From contig NZ_CABVPL010000054.1 in assembly GCF_902499045.1 (NCBI RefSeq), positions 1-55,830 of the forward strand: DNA of 55,830 bases, written 5' to 3'. The stretch is from Burkholderia latens. Its GTDB lineage: Bacteria > Pseudomonadota > Gammaproteobacteria > Burkholderiales > Burkholderiaceae. Positions within the stretch are counted from its first letter, which is position 1. Each line of letters starts with the position of its first letter. The notes under the pieces were generated by a model. The model made no database searches. It was given only the letters and a program-made list of their open reading frames with translations, and was not told the DNA's origin. The position numbers were made by a program, and so were the translations under genes. Shown here one piece after another: positions 34,345-44,127 of the stretch.

Positions 34345-34963
34345 CTACATTCGCGACGGGCAGGAAATCTACCGCCAGTCGTTCGCGACGATCCGCGCCG
34401 AGGCCGACCTGTCGCGGATTCCGCCCGATCTCGAGAAACTCGCGGTGCGCGTGATCCACGCGTGCGGGATGGTCGACGTCGTCTACGACCTGCGCTTCTC
34501 GGCCGGCGCCGGCACGGCGGGCCGCACCGCGCTCGCGGCCGGCGCGCCGATCCTGTGCGACGCGAAAATGGTCGCCGAAGGCATTACGCGCGCGCGGTTG
34601 CCGGCCGGCAATCCCGTGATCTGCACGCTCGGCGAACCGGAAGTGCCCGATCTCGCGCGGCAGCTCGGCAACACGCGCTCGGCCGCGGCGCTCGAACTGT
34701 GGCGCCCGCACCTGGCCGACAGCGTCGTCGTGATCGGCAATGCGCCGACCGCGCTGTTCCACCTGCTCGACATGATCGACGCCGGCGCGCCGCGCCCCGC
34801 GCTGATCCTCGGTTTCCCGGTCGGCTTCATCGGCGCGGCCGAGTCGAAGGCGGCGCTCGACGCCGACAGCCGCGGCGTGCCGTACGTCGCGCTGCTCGGC
34901 CGCCGCGGCGGCAGCGCGATGGCCGCCGCCGCCGTCAACGCACTCGCGACGGAGGTCGAATGA
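34337..34963 (+). CDS. cobH: Precorrin-8X methylmutase
   Basis: A 208-residue isomerase that moves the C11 methyl to C12, giving hydrogenobyrinic acid. The catalytic His is in [11 protein letters not shown]. Other hallmarks are [27 protein letters not shown] and [16 protein letters not shown]. It overlaps cobG upstream by 8 nt and cobI downstream by 4 nt (ATGA). Confidence 0.95.
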   Translation: MLDYIRDGQEIYRQSFATIRAEADLSRIPPDLEKLAVRVIHACGMVDVVYDLRFSAGAGTAGRTALAAGAPILCDAKMVAEGITRARLPAGNPVICTLGEPEVPDLARQLGNTRSAAALELWRPHLADSVVVIGNAPTALFHLLDMIDAGAPRPALILGFPVGFIGAAESKAALDADSRGVPYVALLGRRGGSAMAAAAVNALATEVE

Positions 34964-35694
34964 CGAGCGCGCGCGGACGTCTGTTCGGGGTCGGCGTCGG
35001 CCCCGGCGACCCCGAACTGATGACGATCAAGGCGCTGCGCGTGCTGCAGGCGGCGCCGGTAGTCGCGTATTTCGTCGCGAAGGGCAAGAAAGGCAATGCG
35101 TACGGGATCGTCGAGGCGCATCTGGCCGATGCGCAGACGCAGCTGCCGCTCGTCTATCCGGTGACGACCGAGGCGCTGCCGCCGCCGCTCTGCTACGAGA
35201 CGGTGATCGCCGACTTCTACGACACGGCCGCCGAGATCGTCGCGTCGCATCTCGATGCCGGGCGCGACGTCGCGGTGATCTGCGAAGGCGATCCGTTCTT
35301 CTACGGGTCGTACATGTACCTGCACGACCGCCTCGCACCGCGCTACGACACCGAGGTGATCCCCGGCGTGTGCGCGATGCTCGGCGGCACGGCCGTGCTC
35401 GGCCAGCCGCTCGTCTATCGGAACCAGAGCCTGTCGGTGCTGTCCGGCGTGCTGCCGGCGGACGAATTGCGCGCGCGGCTCGCGCAGGCCGACGCGGCCG
35501 TCGTGATGAAGCTCGGCCGCAACTTCGACAAGGTGCGGCGCGTGCTCGACGAGCTCGGGCTCGCGAAGCGCGCGCTGTACGTCGAGCGCGCGACGATGGC
35601 GACGCAGCGGATCGTGCCGCTCGACGAAGTCGATCCGATGGCGTCGCCGTATTTCTCGCTGCTCGTCGTGCCGGGGAAAAAATGGCAAGGATGA
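34960..35694 (+). CDS. cobI: Precorrin-2 C(20)-methyltransferase
   Basis: A 244-residue SAM tetrapyrrole methylase converting precorrin-2 to precorrin-3A. It starts [21 protein letters not shown] and has [18 protein letters not shown] and [13 protein letters not shown], as in CobI/CbiL. Its ATG overlaps the cobH stop as ATGA; its TGA at 35692-35694 overlaps the next gene's ATG at 35691. Confidence 0.95.
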   Translation: MTSARGRLFGVGVGPGDPELMTIKALRVLQAAPVVAYFVAKGKKGNAYGIVEAHLADAQTQLPLVYPVTTEALPPPLCYETVIADFYDTAAEIVASHLDAGRDVAVICEGDPFFYGSYMYLHDRLAPRYDTEVIPGVCAMLGGTAVLGQPLVYRNQSLSVLSGVLPADELRARLAQADAAVVMKLGRNFDKVRRVLDELGLAKRALYVERATMATQRIVPLDEVDPMASPYFSLLVVPGKKWQG

Positions 35695-37430
35695 CGACTC
35701 CGCCCGCAATCGTGATTCTCGGCGCCGGCGCGCTCGACACCGCGCGGCGCATCCAGGCGCGCTATCCGGGCGCGCTCGTGCACGGGCTCGCGTCGCGCGT
35801 GGACGCCGACGTGCCGTTCGACGAACTCGGCCCGCACCTGCGCGAGCTCTATGCGCGAGGGCTGCCGATCGTCGCGCTGTGCGCGGCCGGCATCGTGATC
35901 CGCTGCATCGCGCCCGCACTCGCCGACAAGGGTGTCGAGCCGCCGGTGCTCGCGGTCGCGGAAGACGGCTCGGCCGTCGTGCCGCTCCTCGGCGGGCTGA
36001 CGGGCGTGAACGCGATCGCGCGCGAAATCGCCGATTGCGTCGGCGTCGCGCCGGCGATCACGACGAGCGGCGAGCTGCGGTTCGGCGCATGCGTGCTCAA
36101 TCCGCCCGACGGCTACGCGCTCGCCGATCTGCAGCAAGGCAAGCGCTTCGTGTCCGATCTGCTCGCGGGTGCGGCCACGCGCGTCGACGGCTCGGCGCCG
36201 TGGCTCGACGACGTCGCGCTGCCGCGCGACGACGCGGCCGCGCATGCGATCCGCGTGACGCCCGACGCATGGCGCGGCGCACGCGACGAACTCGTGATTC
36301 ATCCGCGCAGCGTCGTCGTCGGCATCGATGCGGGCAGCGTGTCGGCCGATGCGGCGTCATCGCTCGCCGACCGCATCGGCGCACTGCTCGACGCGCATGG
36401 CCTCGCGCGGCTCGCGCTCGCCGCGCTCGTCGCGCCGAGCGCGTTGCTCGGCGATCCGCACGTCGAAGCGGCCGCGCGGACGCTCGGCGTGCCGCTGCGG
36501 TTCGCCGATGTGGATGCCGATGTAGCCGGCGAACACGTTCGCGCTGCCGCCGCCGATGCCGCCACGCTGCTCGGCGGCACGTTGCGCGTCGCGCACACAC
36601 TGCGTGCAACCTCCAACGGTCTGGCTTGCGCGGTCGCTTCGCAGCCCGTCGAACCGGCGACGCTCGGCCGCGCGCGCGGCCGCCTGACCGTGCTCGGCCT
36701 CGGCCCGGGCGATGCCGCGTGGCTCACGCCCGCCGCGCGCGCCGCGCTGGCTGACGCGACCGACATCCTCGGCTACACCACCTACGTGACGATGGCCGGC
36801 CCGTTCCGCGCGGACCAGCGCGTGCACGGCACCGACAATCGCGAGGAGATGCAGCGCGCGCGTCACGCGTTCGAGCTCGCTGCCGAAGGCCGGCGCGTCG
36901 CGGTCGTGTCGTCGGGCGATCCCGGTGTGTTCGCCATGGCCGCGGCCGTGCTGGAGGCGCTCGACGAAGCGCGCGATCCGCGCTGGGCCGCGGTCGAACT
37001 GCGGATCGAGCCCGGCGTATCGGCGTCGCTCGCGACTGCCGCGCAGGCCGGCGCGCCGCTCGGCCACGATTTCTGCGCGATCTCGCTGTCGGACAACCTG
37101 AAGCCGTGGGACGTGATCGAGATGCGGCTGCGGCATGCGGCGCAAGCCGATCTGGTGATGGCGTTCTACAACCCGATCTCGCGTGCACGGCCGTGGCAGC
37201 TCGATCGCGCGCTCGACGCCGTGCGTGCGCACCGCGCGCCGGATACGGTCGTCGTGCTCGGCCGCGACATCGGCCGCCCCGGCGCGACACTCACGACGAC
37301 GACGCTCGGCGCGCTGCGCAGCGAGCAGGTCGACATGCGCACGATGGTGATCGTCGGGTCGTCGACGACGCGGCGTTTCGCGATCGGCGGCGGGCGCGAG
37401 TGGGTTTATACGCCGCGGTGGTATCGCTGA
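35691..37430 (+). CDS. cobJ: CbiG-CobJ fusion: cobalt-precorrin-5A hydrolase-like domain and precorrin-3B C(17)-methyltransferase
   Basis: A 579-residue fusion. The N-terminal third matches the CbiG N-terminal domain: [33 protein letters not shown] and [10 protein letters not shown] middle region (about 205-310, [14 protein letters not shown]) looks like a degenerate CbiG C-terminal/CobE module. The rest, from [15 protein letters not shown], is CobJ/CbiH, with [18 protein letters not shown] and the end [18 protein letters not shown]; it methylates C17 and contracts the ring. An in-frame ATG at 35682 also has a possible ribosome site; 35691 is preferred for the ATGA overlap with cobI. Confidence 0.92.
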   Translation: MTTPPAIVILGAGALDTARRIQARYPGALVHGLASRVDADVPFDELGPHLRELYARGLPIVALCAAGIVIRCIAPALADKGVEPPVLAVAEDGSAVVPLLGGLTGVNAIAREIADCVGVAPAITTSGELRFGACVLNPPDGYALADLQQGKRFVSDLLAGAATRVDGSAPWLDDVALPRDDAAAHAIRVTPDAWRGARDELVIHPRSVVVGIDAGSVSADAASSLADRIGALLDAHGLARLALAALVAPSALLGDPHVEAAARTLGVPLRFADVDADVAGEHVRAAAADAATLLGGTLRVAHTLRATSNGLACAVASQPVEPATLGRARGRLTVLGLGPGDAAWLTPAARAALADATDILGYTTYVTMAGPFRADQRVHGTDNREEMQRARHAFELAAEGRRVAVVSSGDPGVFAMAAAVLEALDEARDPRWAAVELRIEPGVSASLATAAQAGAPLGHDFCAISLSDNLKPWDVIEMRLRHAAQADLVMAFYNPISRARPWQLDRALDAVRAHRAPDTVVVLGRDIGRPGATLTTTTLGALRSEQVDMRTMVIVGSSTTRRFAIGGGREWVYTPRWYR

Positions 37431-37805
37431 GCGGCGCGCTGCGCACGCCTACGCCGCACGCAGACCGCTTCGCCTGACGACCGGCTTCGCGGCCCGCGTC
37501 GCCGGTTCGCTGGAACCGGTCGACGCAGGCGGGCGCCGTGTTCGTCGGTATCCATCGTGTGCGGTGCGCCCCACTACGTTCGGCAAGCCGTCGTCAGCCG
37601 GAAAAAACGCCCGCCCCGCGTTTCGATCGGCGATCGAATCGGCAAGATCGTTACGTACCGGGAGTCGAATAACGAAAAGAATACCTAAGCGTTCACGATT
37701 CGGCGCGAATCCTCCAAGATGGGCACGCCGCCGGGCGGGCATGCGCTGCCGCCCGTCCGCGGCGATACGCGGGCCAGCGTATCCCTCTTCCACTTGGAGA
37801 ACACA
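37431..37805. other. 375-bp intergenic region upstream of chitinase
   Basis: No gene is supported. The stretch 37620-37700 is more AT-rich and probably carries the chitinase promoter. No strong terminator hairpin with a T run is visible after cobJ. Confidence 0.4.
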
Positions 37806-39161
37806 ATGAACAACAACGTGTTGCCGCGATTCACCCCGCGCGCGCTCGCCGCGGGCTGCCTGCTCGCGATGGCGAGCGTGTCGCACGGCGCCGGCGTTTA
37901 TGCGCCGTTCGTCGACGTGACGCTCTACCCGACGCCGCTCGTCGATCGGATCGGCGTCCAGCAAGGTATTCAGCAGTTCACGCTCGCATTCGTGGTCGCG
38001 GGCAGCGGCTGTGCGCCGTCGTGGGGCGGCGTGCAGCCGATCGGCAACGGCGCAAGCGGCGACCTGCTCGCGTCGCTGTCCGCGTCGATCGCGAGCTATC
38101 GCGCGAAAGGCGGCGAGATCGCCGTGTCGTTCGGCGGCGCGAACGGCACGCCGCTGATGCAGGCCTGCTCGACCGTCCCCGCGTTGAAGACGGCGTACCA
38201 GACGGTGATCGACACGTACGGCCTCACGCATGTCGACTTCGACATTGAAGGCGCGTCGCAACAGGACAGCGCCGCCGTCGCGCGCAATTTCCAGGCGGTC
38301 GCGCAACTGCAGTCCGATTACGCGGCGAAAGGCAAGGCGCTGCACGTGACGCTGACGCTGCCGACGATGCCGACCGGGCTCACGCAGGACGGCGTGAACG
38401 TCGTCAACGCGGCGATCGCGAACAAGGTCGCACTCGACGCGGTGAACCTGATGACGATGGACTACGGCCCCGCGAACATCGACATGGGCGCGGCCGCAAT
38501 CAGCGCCGCGCAGGCGCTTTACGCGCAGCTCGACACGGCGTTCAAGTCGACCGGCCAGCCGAAGACCGGCGCGCAACTGTGGCAGATGGTCGGCGTCACG
38601 CCGATGATCGGGATGAACGACGTGCAGGGCGAAACCTTCACGCTCGCGAATGCGCAGAGCGTGCTGAACGCGGCCGTCAACAACGGCTACGGATTCTTCG
38701 GCAACTGGTCGATCGGCCGCGACCAGCCGTGCCCGAACGACGGCGCGTACGTGGCGCCGACCTGCTCGGGCATCGCGCAGCAGCCGTACGCGTTCGCGTC
38801 GATCTTCCGCAAGCTCGGCGGCAAGTGGGGCGCGGGCGTCACGCAGGATCCGAACTACGGCGGTGGCTCAGGCGGCGGCACGCCTCAGCCCGGCGCGCCG
38901 TGGTCGGCCGGCCAGGTTTATACGGCCGGCGCGATCGTGACTTATCAGGGGACGACGTACCAGGCGCAATGGTGGACGCAGGGCGACGTGCCCGGCCAGG
39001 CCGCGGTATGGAAGCCGGTCGGCGGCGGCACGCCGGTGTGGTCGGCAACGACCGCATATCAGGGCGGCACGTGCGTGATCTATCAAAGCACGAAATATTG
39101 CGCGAAATGGTGGACGCAAGGCGACAACCCGAGCGCCGGCGGCGTGTGGGTCAAGTCGTGA
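37806..39161 (+). CDS. Secreted GH18 chitinase-like enzyme with two chitin-binding modules
   Basis: 451 residues. The signal peptide runs to about residue 28 (CLLAMASVSHGAG). The GH18 barrel follows, with the active-site motif DFDIE (144-148, acid Glu148) and the SFGGANG strand. The first Asp of the full DxxDxDxE motif is Thr here, as in the short bacterial GH18 group. After a Gly/Pro linker come two CBM5/12-type repeats, each starting WSA and holding QWWTQGD or KWWTQGD with stacked Trp/Tyr. GGAG precedes the ATG. Likely exported chitin-degrading enzyme, single gene. Confidence 0.88.
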   Translation: MNNNVLPRFTPRALAAGCLLAMASVSHGAGVYAPFVDVTLYPTPLVDRIGVQQGIQQFTLAFVVAGSGCAPSWGGVQPIGNGASGDLLASLSASIASYRAKGGEIAVSFGGANGTPLMQACSTVPALKTAYQTVIDTYGLTHVDFDIEGASQQDSAAVARNFQAVAQLQSDYAAKGKALHVTLTLPTMPTGLTQDGVNVVNAAIANKVALDAVNLMTMDYGPANIDMGAAAISAAQALYAQLDTAFKSTGQPKTGAQLWQMVGVTPMIGMNDVQGETFTLANAQSVLNAAVNNGYGFFGNWSIGRDQPCPNDGAYVAPTCSGIAQQPYAFASIFRKLGGKWGAGVTQDPNYGGGSGGGTPQPGAPWSAGQVYTAGAIVTYQGTTYQAQWWTQGDVPGQAAVWKPVGGGTPVWSATTAYQGGTCVIYQSTKYCAKWWTQGDNPSAGGVWVKS

Positions 39162-39275
39162 CGTCGTGAAGTCGCGCCGCAGCGGCGCATGATGCGCGGC
39201 GGCCGTTCGCGGACGCTGTCCGGCATCCCGGCGAACGGCCGCCCAAGCGAGTGCCGCGCGGCTTCGCGGCCGATG

Positions 39276-40019
39276 CTACCCCCGCCCCTGCTCCGCCAGC
39301 AGCCGCGCTTTCGTCTCGACCAGCAGCGCCGCGTGCGCGTCGCGATGCTGGCGGATCCGCTCGGTCGGCCCGACGATGGACAGCCCGTACCAGTCGCCGT
39401 CGAGCATCAGCGCGACCGCGATCGCCGACAACTCGGGCGCGCTCTCGCCGAAGTTCTCCGCCCAGCCGAGTTCGCGAAACCGCGCGGTTTGCGCGACGAG
39501 CGCCGGCAGGTCCGGCACGCTCGCGTCGGTGAAGCGCTCGAACGACAACTGCGCGCCGAGCGCCTGCTGCGCATCGTGCCCGAGTTCCGCGAAGATCGCC
39601 TTGCCGATCGAGTTCGCATGCAGCGGGCGCAACTCGCCCGGCTGGCGCGTATAGCGGATCGCCTGCTCCGACTCGACGACGTCGAGATACGTGACCGACG
39701 TGCCCTGGATCTTGCCGAGCACGGCCGTCTCGCGGCTCGCGTCGCGCAGCGCGACGAGATGCGGATGCACGAGATCGACGACCGGATCGGTCGCGTCGAT
39801 CGCGGCGGCAACCGTCTGCAGGCGCCGCGTCGGGTAATAGCCACCCCGCTTGCGCACCTCGTACAGATAGCCGCGGCTCACGAGCGTGCGCGCCATCGCG
39901 AGGCAGCTCGACGCCGGCACGTTGAGCAGGCGCGCGAGTTCGGTGAGCGGCAGCGGCCGCCGTTCGGCGGCGAACAGCTCGAACAGGTCGAGCGTGCGGG
40001 CAACGAGTTTGACGTCCAT
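39276..40019 (-). CDS. IclR-family transcriptional regulator
   Basis: 247 residues. The N-terminal HTH (MDVKLVARTLDLFELFAAE, LTELARLLNVPASSCLAMARTL) is followed by the GAF-like IclR effector domain, with HANSIGKAIFAEL. The start at 40019 is the conserved IclR N-terminus; the longer frame upstream overlaps the acyl-CoA dehydrogenase in another phase. Last in the order CaiB, CitMHS, acyl-CoA dehydrogenase, iclR on the minus strand, so it probably regulates this set. Confidence 0.88.
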   Translation of the reverse strand: MDVKLVARTLDLFELFAAERRPLPLTELARLLNVPASSCLAMARTLVSRGYLYEVRKRGGYYPTRRLQTVAAAIDATDPVVDLVHPHLVALRDASRETAVLGKIQGTSVTYLDVVESEQAIRYTRQPGELRPLHANSIGKAIFAELGHDAQQALGAQLSFERFTDASVPDLPALVAQTARFRELGWAENFGESAPELSAIAVALMLDGDWYGLSIVGPTERIRQHRDAHAALLVETKARLLAEQGRG

Positions 40020-40087
40020 GACGAGCGCTTGATTCGGAAGGGGAAGCCGCGCGCCGGGAGAGCCGCCGGGCCGCCGGGCCGGTACGG

Positions 40088-41254
40088 TCAGTACGACTTC
40101 GGCAACCCGAGCACCTTCTCCGCGATGTAGCACAGGATCAGTTGCGGGCTCACGGGCGCGAGCCTCGGAATCATACACTCGCGCAGGTAGCGCTCGACAT
40201 GGTATTCCTTCGCATAGCCCATCCCGCCGTGCGTCGCGATTGCCGTCTGGCACGCCTGAAATGCGGCTTCCGCGCCGAGGTACTTCGCGGCGTTCGCCTC
40301 GGCGCCGCACGACTGCCGCGCGTCGTAGCGCGTCGCGGCCTTCATCACCATCAGCCACGCAGCCTCGAGCTGCATCCACGCGTGCGCGAGCGGATGCTGG
40401 ATCGACTGGTTCTGCCCGATCGGCCGGCCGAACACGACGCGCTCGCACGCATACTGCGTCGCGCGCCGCAGCGCGGCCTGCCCGAGGCCGATCGCCTCCG
40501 CCGCGATCAGGATCCGCTCGGGGTTCAGCCCGTGCAGCAGATAGCGGAAGCCGTCGCCTTCGTTGCCGATCAGGTCGTCGCGCGGCACGCGCAAGTTGTC
40601 GATGAACAGCATGTTCGAATCGACGGCCTTGCGGCCCATCTTCTCGATCTCGCGCACCTCGACGCGCGAACGGTCGAGATCGGTGTAGAACAGGCTCAGC
40701 CCGTCGGTCGGCTTCGTGACCTGATCGAGCGGCGTCGTGCGCGCGATGATCAGCATCTTGTTCGCGACCTGCGCGGTCGAGATCCAGATCTTGCGGCCGC
40801 TCAGCACATAGTGATCGCCGTCGCGGCGTGCCTGCGTGGCGAGGTGCGTCGTGTCGAGACCCGCGTCGGGCTCGGTCACTGCGAAGCACGCCTTGTCGCG
40901 CCCGGCGATCAGCGGCGGCAGGAAGCGCGCCTTCTGTGCGTCGTTACCGAACACCTGCACCGGGTTCAGCCCGAAGATGTTCATGTGCACGGCCGACGCG
41001 CCGGACAGGCCCGCGCCCGATGCACTGATCGTGCGCATCATCAGCGCGGCCTCGGTCATCCCGAGTCCGGCGCCGCCGTATGCCGGGTCCATCGCGATGC
41101 CGAGCCAGCCGGCCTCGGCGAGCGCCGCGTGAAAATCGGATGGAAACCCGCCCGCGCGATCGCGTTCGAGCCAGTAGTCGTCGCCGAAGCGTTCGCAGAT
41201 TTTCTCGATTGCGCTTTCGATCGCGCGCTGGTCGTCGGTCAGATCGAACTGCAT
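40088..41254 (-). CDS. Acyl-CoA dehydrogenase
   Basis: A 388-residue FAD enzyme. CFAVTEPDAGLDTTHLATQ and KIWISTAQVANKMLI form the flavin site; ERILIAAEAIGLGQAALRRA and TAIATHGGMGYAKEYHVERYLRE carry the C-terminal signature, each seen as an uninterrupted family motif. Gly-Met occurs in the region where many members show the catalytic Glu, so the base may lie elsewhere, as in glutaryl-, isovaleryl- or methylsuccinyl-type enzymes. It is 142 nt from a CitMHS carrier and in the same cluster as a CaiB CoA-transferase, which suggests oxidation of a dicarboxylyl-CoA. Confidence 0.9.
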   Translation of the reverse strand: MQFDLTDDQRAIESAIEKICERFGDDYWLERDRAGGFPSDFHAALAEAGWLGIAMDPAYGGAGLGMTEAALMMRTISASGAGLSGASAVHMNIFGLNPVQVFGNDAQKARFLPPLIAGRDKACFAVTEPDAGLDTTHLATQARRDGDHYVLSGRKIWISTAQVANKMLIIARTTPLDQVTKPTDGLSLFYTDLDRSRVEVREIEKMGRKAVDSNMLFIDNLRVPRDDLIGNEGDGFRYLLHGLNPERILIAAEAIGLGQAALRRATQYACERVVFGRPIGQNQSIQHPLAHAWMQLEAAWLMVMKAATRYDARQSCGAEANAAKYLGAEAAFQACQTAIATHGGMGYAKEYHVERYLRECMIPRLAPVSPQLILCYIAEKVLGLPKSY

Positions 41255-41396
41255 GGATTGCTCTCCAGGAAAACGTGAACGGCCGCGCCGTTCTCAAGAC
41301 AACGCCGGGTTGCTCCGGAGTTTCCGCGTCGAAGAACGCGCCGTTGGCGGGCGGCTCCGTCGCCGGCAACGCGCGAAGCGACCGGTCCGGTTGCCG

Positions 41397-42698
41397 TCAC
41401 AACGGAAACACGCCGATCGCGACCGCGGCGAACACCATCAGCACCGTGGCGGCGAACAGGAATGGAATCGTGAATTTCTGGTGCTCGGCGAGCTCGACGC
41501 CGGTCAGCCCGACGATCAGGAACGTCGCGGGCGTGAGCGGGCTGACCGGGAAACCGGTCGTCATCTGCCCGAGCAGCGCGGCCTGCGCCATCTGTATCGG
41601 CGGCACGCCGAGCAGCTTCGCGCTTTCCGCGAGCACCGGCAGCACGCCGAAGTAGAACGAATCGGGATCGAACAGCAGGCTGAGCGGCATCGACAGCAGG
41701 CCGAGCACGAACGGCATGTGGCGCGCATGCTCGACCGGCACGTGCGCGACGACGACCTCGGCCATCGCCTTCAGCATCCCGGTGCCGGACATGATCCCGG
41801 TGAACGCGCCGGCCGCGAGCAGCACGCTCGCCATCATCAGCGCGGCCTTCGCATGCGCATCGATTCGTTCGCGCTGCGCGTGCACGTCCGGATAGTTGAT
41901 GACGAGTGCGGCCACCGTGCCGAGCATGAACATCACCATCGGATCGACGACGCCCGACACCAGCGTGCCGAGCACGACGAGCGTCAGCGCGACGTTGATC
42001 CGGAAGCGTCCGGGCCGGCGCAGCGCGCGTTCGGCGTCGGTGAGCTCGCGCGGCGCGATCGCGAGCGCCGCCGCGCCGGCGCGATCGAGCCCGAGCCGCT
42101 TCGCCTCGCGCACGCCGAGCACGTACGCGGTGCCGAACACGAACACGAGCCCGATGATCTGTACCGGGATCATCGGCGTGAAGATCGCCGAGCCCGGAAT
42201 GTGCAATGCCGCGGATGCGCGCAGCATCGGCCCGACCCACGGCAGGAAATTGACGCCGGCGGCCATCGACGCGACGCACGCGAGGATCCGTCGGTCCATC
42301 CCGAGCCGCGTGTAAAGCGGCATCATCGCGGGCAGCGTGACGAGAAACGTGACCGCGCCCGAACCGTCGAGATGGATCAACAGCGCGAGCAGCGCCGAGC
42401 CCATCACGATGCGCGGCGGATGACACCCGATCACACGCAGCACGCCGGCGATGATCGGGTCGAGCATGCCGGCGTCGGTGAGGATTCCGAAAAATAGAAT
42501 CGCAAAAACGAACATGCCGGCGATCGGTCCGATGTTCTGCACGCCGTGCACGATGAACTTGCCGGTCGAGAGTCCGAAGCCGGCCGCGAGCGATGCGGCC
42601 ACCGGCACGACGATCAACGCGACGAGCGGCGACAGCCGCTTCGTGATGATCAGGCCGAACAGCGCGACGATCGCGATCGCGCCGATCCATGCGAGCAT
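41397..42698 (-). CDS. CitMHS-family citrate/dicarboxylate-metal symporter
   Basis: A 433-residue, 11-12-helix carrier. It starts MLAWIGAIAIVALFGLIITK and has ALLIHLDGSGAVTFLVTLPA and the late FDPDSFYFGVLPVL and FPVSPLTPATFLIVGL, typical of CitMHS (Mg2+-citrate or similar complex transporters). It lies between CaiB and acyl-CoA dehydrogenase genes, so the natural substrate here is more likely a dicarboxylate activated by that transferase than citrate. The substrate is inference. Confidence 0.88.
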   Translation of the reverse strand: MLAWIGAIAIVALFGLIITKRLSPLVALIVVPVAASLAAGFGLSTGKFIVHGVQNIGPIAGMFVFAILFFGILTDAGMLDPIIAGVLRVIGCHPPRIVMGSALLALLIHLDGSGAVTFLVTLPAMMPLYTRLGMDRRILACVASMAAGVNFLPWVGPMLRASAALHIPGSAIFTPMIPVQIIGLVFVFGTAYVLGVREAKRLGLDRAGAAALAIAPRELTDAERALRRPGRFRINVALTLVVLGTLVSGVVDPMVMFMLGTVAALVINYPDVHAQRERIDAHAKAALMMASVLLAAGAFTGIMSGTGMLKAMAEVVVAHVPVEHARHMPFVLGLLSMPLSLLFDPDSFYFGVLPVLAESAKLLGVPPIQMAQAALLGQMTTGFPVSPLTPATFLIVGLTGVELAEHQKFTIPFLFAATVLMVFAAVAIGVFPL

Positions 42699-42813
42699 GA
42701 TGTGTCTCCTGTTGCGCGGCCTCGCGCGGTGCGCGGGCCGTCAGGTATCCAAAGGGCGTGCGGTACGCGGTCGTGCGGCCCGGCCCGTGCACGGCCGCGC
42801 GCCGCGATGCGGG

Positions 42814-43995
42814 TCAGTTCGCGCGTTGGCCGCGGTCGTCGTTGTCGGCGTCGTCGCGCGGATCGTCGGCAAACACCTGCGCCGCGTGTTCGTTCAGCGC
42901 GGGCGGCGGCCGCCGGTACGTGGCCGGCGTGCGGCCGAGCTTGATCGGCGACGCGATGCCGCGATGCCGGCCGAGTTCCACCTTCATCCGCCGGTGCGCG
43001 ACGTGCGGATGGTCGAGCGCCGCGTCGAGCCCGAGCACCGGCGCGCACGGCACGCCGCCGCGCATCAGCCGCTCGGCGAGCGCCGCGCCGTCGTGGGCGG
43101 CCAGCGCCGCTTCGAGCAGCGCGCGCAGTGCGGCGCGGTTCGCGCTGCGCGCACGGTTGTCGGCGAAGCGCGGATCGTCGAGCCAGTCGCGCGTGCCGAG
43201 CACGTCGCAGAGCGCGGCGAACTGGCCGTTGTTGCCGACCGCGAGAAAGATGTCGACGCTCGCGGTCGGAAAGCGATCGTACGGCGTGATGTTCGGATGC
43301 GCGTTGCCGGTGCGCACCGGCGCCTTCCCCGAATGAAAGAAGTTCGGCGTATGCGGATGCAGGATCGACAGCGCGCAGTCGAACAGCGTCGACTCGACGA
43401 ACTGCCCGCGACCGCTCGCGTCGCGTTCGCGCAGCGCCATCAGCACGCCGAGCGCCGCATTCAGCCCGGTTACGAGATCGACGATCGGCACGCCGACGCG
43501 CAGCGGCGCACCGCCCGCTTCGCCGTTGACGCTCATCAGCCCGGTCAGCGCCTGCACGGCCGCATCGTAGCCGGGCAGCCCGCCGAGCGGACCGTCCGCG
43601 CCGAAGCCCGACACACGGCAATAGACCAGGCGCGGAAAGCGCGCGTGCAGCGCGTCGAAACCGAGCCCCCAGCGCTCCATCGTGCCGATCTTGAAGTTCT
43701 CGACGAGCGCGTCGGCATGCTGGAGCAGGCCGAGCAGCCGTTCGCGGTCATCGGGCTTCGTCAGGTCGAGCGCGACGCCGAGCTTGTTGCGGTTCACGCC
43801 GAGGAAATACGACGCGGTGTCGCCGTCGAACGGCGGGCCCCACGTGCGCGTCTCGTCGCCGGACGGCGGTTCGACCTTGATCACCTCCGCGCCGTGGTCG
43901 GCGAGGATCTGCGTCGCGTACGGGCCGCCCAGCACCCGCGACAGATCGATGATGCGCAACCCCGCCAATGCGCCCTGCTGCTCGTGCTCCGTCAT
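42814..43995 (-). CDS. CaiB/BaiF family CoA-transferase (second copy)
   Basis: A 393-residue class III CoA-transferase: LAGLRIIDLSRVLGGPYATQ, GAEVIKVEPPSGDETR, NRNKLGVALDLTKPDDRE and VESTLFDCALSILH. The last has Asp at the position expected for the nucleophile, unlike the other CaiB gene at 14.1 kb. First gene of the CaiB-CitMHS-acyl-CoA dehydrogenase-iclR cluster; it would attach CoA to an imported dicarboxylate. Confidence 0.88.
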   Translation of the reverse strand: MTEHEQQGALAGLRIIDLSRVLGGPYATQILADHGAEVIKVEPPSGDETRTWGPPFDGDTASYFLGVNRNKLGVALDLTKPDDRERLLGLLQHADALVENFKIGTMERWGLGFDALHARFPRLVYCRVSGFGADGPLGGLPGYDAAVQALTGLMSVNGEAGGAPLRVGVPIVDLVTGLNAALGVLMALRERDASGRGQFVESTLFDCALSILHPHTPNFFHSGKAPVRTGNAHPNITPYDRFPTASVDIFLAVGNNGQFAALCDVLGTRDWLDDPRFADNRARSANRAALRALLEAALAAHDGAALAERLMRGGVPCAPVLGLDAALDHPHVAHRRMKVELGRHRGIASPIKLGRTPATYRRPPPALNEHAAQVFADDPRDDADNDDRGQRAN

Positions 43996-44090
43996 GCGTC
44001 TCGCTCCTGACTCCGATTGTTCGGACCGCCGGGCTCACCGGGCCGTCGACGACGACCCGGTGTTCCGGCCTGGAATGCTAATTCTTGTAC

Positions 44091-44127
44091 GTGAATTTAT
44101 ATTCACACCGAGGAATTTCATTGTCAA
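44091..44127 (-). promoter_or_regulatory. Promoter and dyad upstream of the CaiB-CitMHS cluster
   Basis: On the minus strand TTGACA (44127-44122) and TATAAA (44101-44096) form promoter-like elements with an unusually long 20-nt spacer. A dyad GTGAAT-N4-ATTCAC (44091-44106) covers the -10. It is a candidate site for the cluster's IclR regulator (inference). Confidence 0.45.
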
